This document shows, piece by piece, positions 60,996 through 64,000 of a stretch of 64,000 nt of DNA (the stretch's first letter is position 1; each line of letters starts with the position of its first letter). The stretch comes from Marinobacter sp. F4206. GTDB lineage: Bacteria > Pseudomonadota > Gammaproteobacteria > Pseudomonadales > Oleiphilaceae. The notes below the pieces were generated by a model that was not told the origin of the DNA, searched no databases, and saw only the letters and a list, made by a program, of their open reading frames with translations. Where the stretch lies: positions 868,001 through 932,000 of the forward strand of contig NZ_JAHXKI010000002.1 of the NCBI RefSeq assembly GCF_019392195.1. The letters are read 5' to 3'. The translations under genes and the position numbers were made by a program.

Positions 60996-62207
60996 TCACC
61001 AGACGATGGCGATGTCGTCCCGCTGGATATTTACCTGATTGCCGATCGTCGGCATGCGACCGTTACTGAAGTCCGGGTGCACATTGTTAAGCGTTACCGA
61101 CAACTTCGCATCCCGGAGTTCCGGGGTGCCGCCCAGGGAATCAAAGTAACGGGCACTCCGATACAGGTGCAGTTCATCACCCGGGCGGAGTCCGGCCGTC
61201 GCCCCGGAGGCCAGGGTCACGGTATTGCCGTCGACACGGGTCACGCGGGTCATGAACGGCTGGCACGCCAACGCACCACTGACTTCACGAACCATCTGAT
61301 CCAGCACGCCGTTCACCGCCTCACCGTAGGCCGTATGCTGGAATCCCGCTGAACCGAATCCATCCGATGCCCCGGGCCCGGCGTCCCACTCGGCCGTCGT
61401 GGAAAACTGTTGCTGGAATACCGGCGAACCACTGAACCCGTCAAAGATCATCAGGTCCACCACAAAACGCCGATTCTGATCGACCGCACCAATACCCCGC
61501 TGCATCCGGTCCAGCACCGACGTGCCCCAGGCCGAGGGATCGGCGACTCCGAGATCACGTATGACCCCGGTCACCACAAATTGCACACCCAACTCGCGGG
61601 CGAGCTGAAGCACGTTGGTCAACCGGTTATCACCCTGCTGGACCGTCGGGGCATTCAGCAGATCGTCGAACATCCGGGTGGTGGTTGCGCCAAAGACCTG
61701 CAACTCATTGCTAGCCCGCAGCCGATCCTGGAGTTGCTGCGGCAAGATCTCGCCGGCGTCATCAATGCGACCGATGCGGGCCTGGTCCGGATACAGCACA
61801 GGGAATCCCGTGATTGCCACCCGTTTTCTCAGGCTGACCGCCTCGCCGGCCGCGCAACGGCCACCCCGGCCCTCGGACATGTCCGCGCGCACGGTTACCC
61901 GCAACAGATTACCGCTCTGATACTCGTCCACCACGCGGGCATTGCGGGCCCGGGCATTGGCAGCGACCTGCATGCGGGATTCAGTGACCACACCATTCTC
62001 CATGGTATCCCGGGTACTGACCCGGGCTTCGTACTGCAGGGCAAGGTCCCGCAGGGCTGCCTGACGGGCATCGGCGCGCGCCGACTCCACATCCCCATGG
62101 ACAATGGTGCCGTGGCCGACGCCCTCAAGCACAATGGCGTGAACAGTGCCGGTAAAAGCCAGTACCGTCGCCAACAGAATGCATCGTAGTACCCTGAATA
62201 GCACCAT
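60996..62207 (-). CDS. FlgT-like flagellar assembly protein
   Basis: A secreted protein of about 403 residues with a signal peptide (CILLATVLAFTGTVHA). An N-terminal domain with ADARQAALRDLALQYEARV resembles the FlgT N-domain, a middle domain with FVVTGVIRDLGVADPS resembles the ABC-like middle, and a C-terminal beta domain (GATAGLRPGDELHLYR) resembles the flagellar C-domain. In Vibrio, FlgT builds the H-ring around the basal body. ATG 62207 is preferred over a TTG at 62222. It follows the FlgP-like gene by 27 bases. Confidence 0.8.
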   Translation of the reverse strand: MVLFRVLRCILLATVLAFTGTVHAIVLEGVGHGTIVHGDVESARADARQAALRDLALQYEARVSTRDTMENGVVTESRMQVAANARARNARVVDEYQSGNLLRVTVRADMSEGRGGRCAAGEAVSLRKRVAITGFPVLYPDQARIGRIDDAGEILPQQLQDRLRASNELQVFGATTTRMFDDLLNAPTVQQGDNRLTNVLQLARELGVQFVVTGVIRDLGVADPSAWGTSVLDRMQRGIGAVDQNRRFVVDLMIFDGFSGSPVFQQQFSTTAEWDAGPGASDGFGSAGFQHTAYGEAVNGVLDQMVREVSGALACQPFMTRVTRVDGNTVTLASGATAGLRPGDELHLYRSARYFDSLGGTPELRDAKLSVTLNNVHPDFSNGRMPTIGNQVNIQRDDIAIVW

Positions 62208-62234
62208 GAAATAAAGCCTCAAAATGCCTGCGGA

Positions 62235-62771
62235 TCAGTCAAGATAGTACAGAGAGTCGACACCCTTACTCTGGACGTCGCCGATGCTGTCGTTATCCCG
62301 TGGCATGGGGATCGGGCACAAATCCTGGACCTGATCATCCGCGACCTTCGACACACAGGCGCGGAACCTCGGCTCCAGTTTCAGTTCCATCACGGTTTCA
62401 ACCACGCCGTCGCTGTGCTCGTTCACTGCCACCATTTTGGCGCCGCGAATGTAGCTGTCGACATAGGTACGGAAGGTGTCATTGCGCAGGACAAAGTCAT
62501 TCACCGTGGAGCTGCCGTAAATGACCGTCCCGTACACACGCTCGGCAAGATTGCGATAGGCATCAAGCTGCGACGCCCGCCTGGCCAACAGTCGTTTGCG
62601 GGTGTTCAGGCGGTCCCTGGAGGCATCCTCATAGGTGCCGAAGCCGCTGACCCGAACGGTAATCGGTTCCAGTTGGGCGTCACGCTGATCCGCATCCTGA
62701 TACCCGCCATTCGACGCACACGCGCCGAGTGCCAGGGCAAGAACGGGAACAACTATCCTGCGAAGGTTCAT
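62235..62771 (-). CDS. FlgP-like (LPP20 family) lipoprotein
   Basis: A lipoprotein of about 178 residues: signal with lipobox LALGAC near residue 17, then an LPP20/FlgP-type domain (RLLARRASQLDAYRNLAERVYG). In Vibrio, FlgP is an outer-membrane-associated lipoprotein encoded with FlgT and FlgO. ATG 62771 has GGAG seven bases upstream. The longer frame from 62864 is not supported. No FlgO gene was seen next to it in the window. Confidence 0.82.
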   Translation of the reverse strand: MNLRRIVVPVLALALGACASNGGYQDADQRDAQLEPITVRVSGFGTYEDASRDRLNTRKRLLARRASQLDAYRNLAERVYGTVIYGSSTVNDFVLRNDTFRTYVDSYIRGAKMVAVNEHSDGVVETVMELKLEPRFRACVSKVADDQVQDLCPIPMPRDNDSIGDVQSKGVDSLYYLD

Positions 62772-63029
62772 TTCCACTCTCCGAAAAACATCATTTCCGG
62801 ATCGCCATGAAAGATTCACGCCAGTTTCCCTAAGCCACTGATATTCCTGCCCACAAACCATCACATCCCAACCCCGGATTCCGGAGCGGCAAAAAACTGC
62901 CTCCGTTTACATATCGAAAACAAACCGTTACCGCTTAGGTCATGCTTCGCCCCGGGTTCTGCTCTAACCTCTTATTTCCAAGACATTTATCAGCATTATT
63001 GCCCGCTCTCGTAACAGGACACTTCATAA

Positions 63030-64000
63030 ATGCATAACAACCGCCTGACCAAACTGTCCCTGGCCATTGGCCTGTCTGTGGCCTCTGCCTCCGTGCTGGC
63101 CAGCCCCCAGCAATTCATGTCGGCCCGCTCATTCGCAATGGGTGGCACCGGTGTGGCGACCGCCCACCCCGCTGACGCAGCGGCCACGAATCCGGCCATG
63201 ATGGCAGGCAACCATCACGACTGGTCAGACGATTTCGGCCTGATACTGCCGTCGGTAAATGCCCGGGCAGCGGACGAGGAAGAAACCATTGATCAGGTCG
63301 ATGACATTCAGGATGTGATCGACCAGTTTGAATCGGCGATCTCCGGTTTCGACCCGAATACCGACGATCCCCAGAGCATCCAGGACAGCGCCGCGGACCT
63401 CCGTGATCGTCTGGTGAACTTTGATCAGGATACCGTGCGGGTCAACGCCGGGCTGGGCCTGGCCCTGGCGATACCCAGCAAAACGATCTCCGTTGGTTTC
63501 TTCACCAACGCCAACCTGACCGCCACGGTTCGTGGCGAACTCGATGACAATGACGAAGCCCTGCTCGACGCGGTTGCCAGCGCGGCCACGGCACAGGATG
63601 TCGACAACGCCCTCGATAATGTGACCAATACCGATGGCAGCCTTCAACTGGACTCCCGGGGACGGATTCTGGCCTCGGCGGTCGGAGAAGTGGGCATCAG
63701 TTTCGCCCGGCAGTTTGAGCTGAACAACGGCGACCGATTCCAGCTCGGCCTGTCGCCCAAGCTTGTGGAACTTCGCACGTTCCAGTACACCGAAACGGTT
63801 TCCGGGTTTGAAGACGACGACTTCGACGCCGATGAAAACCAGACCGACAAGAGCGGTTTTAACGTCGACATCGGCGCTGCCTACCGGTTTGGCGAGGATC
63901 GCCAGTGGAACGCCGGACTGACCGTCAAGAACCTGATCCCGATGGAACTGGATTCTGCCCGGAGCAAGCCGGCCCTTGAGCAGCAGTACACCCTGAAACT
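63030..64000 (+). CDS. TraF_2-like outer-membrane barrel protein (3' end cut by window)
   Basis: A secreted protein whose first 323 codons are visible, starting MHNNRLTKLSLAIGL, with a signal peptide ending VLAS. Next comes SARSFAMGGTGVATAHPADAAATNPA, the FadL-like N-terminus of outer-membrane barrels in two pieces, then alternating beta strands. Databases often call such proteins 'conjugal transfer TraF', which is misleading as there are no transfer genes here. The protein continues beyond the right edge. Weak AGGA ribosome site ten bases upstream. Confidence 0.7.
   Translation, partial: MHNNRLTKLSLAIGLSVASASVLASPQQFMSARSFAMGGTGVATAHPADAAATNPAMMAGNHHDWSDDFGLILPSVNARAADEEETIDQVDDIQDVIDQFESAISGFDPNTDDPQSIQDSAADLRDRLVNFDQDTVRVNAGLGLALAIPSKTISVGFFTNANLTATVRGELDDNDEALLDAVASAATAQDVDNALDNVTNTDGSLQLDSRGRILASAVGEVGISFARQFELNNGDRFQLGLSPKLVELRTFQYTETVSGFEDDDFDADENQTDKSGFNVDIGAAYRFGEDRQWNAGLTVKNLIPMELDSARSKPALEQQYTLK

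Noticed and set aside
62772..62880. Sigma-54 promoter before the FlgP-like gene
   Set aside because: TGGCGTGAATCTTTC lacks the GC of the -12 element.
62980..62993. AAGAC-ATTT-ATCAG resembling the narK2 box
   Set aside because: Only 6 of 10 consensus positions; the left half-site is lost.
63030..64000. Conjugation function for the 'TraF'-like protein
   Set aside because: The N-terminus is that of an outer-membrane barrel and no transfer genes are nearby.

Overview
The window looks like the chromosome of a denitrifying marine gammaproteobacterium, most like Marinobacter. The basis is gene content and protein resemblance from memory; no search was run. DNA is GC-rich throughout except for a lower-GC patch around 21.4-22.5 kb. 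No tRNA, rRNA, insertion sequence, CRISPR array or origin was recognised. Both window ends cut a gene: nosR on the left and an outer-membrane barrel gene on the right.

Layout: (1) 1-14.3 kb, minus strand: one co-directional run from a degenerate NarK-like carrier through narGHJI, a parvulin, moaB, moeA, a Dnr-type regulator, a DGC zinc protein and a small conserved protein to nosR. (2) 14.4-24 kb: the nitrate sensor pair narXL, the oxygen-independent ubiquinone genes ubiT and ubiUV, a DUF2914 protein, a low-GC patch with a possible HEPN protein, and hemN. (3) 24-37.4 kb: two unrelated photolyases, a tandem HAD protein, CtaG/SCO copper assembly, a BCCT carrier with UspA, a CadR metal-response group, an AEC carrier and a second Crp/Fnr regulator. 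(4) 37.5-50.1 kb: hlyIII, two nnrS genes, three canonical nitrate/nitrite carriers, a globin, UspA, an EVE protein and a voltage-gated channel. (5) 50.1-54.3 kb: fabAB and trhP. (6) 54.4-61 kb: sufBCDSATE. (7) 61-64 kb: two FlgT/FlgP-like surface proteins and the start of a barrel protein.

The unifying theme is life without oxygen. Respiratory nitrate reduction and its molybdenum cofactor genes sit beside four enzyme systems that replace oxygen-requiring steps: UbiTUV for ubiquinone hydroxylation, HemN for haem, TrhP for tRNA hydroxylation and FabA/FabB for unsaturated fatty acids. All four have FNR/Anr/Dnr-type boxes (TTGAT-N4-ATCAA, 8/10 to 10/10) upstream, and several have a -10 element at the class II distance. 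This suggests one regulon of oxygen-independent replacement enzymes, which is an inference from motifs. No nitrite or NO reductase structural genes are present here.

Other points worth following: the NarK-like protein before narG lacks both nitrate-binding arginines; the ion channel has a calcium-type filter (TFEDWTD); both halves of the HAD protein have Asp-to-His in the catalytic DxD; and the suf promoter is covered by a near-perfect IscR type 1 site.
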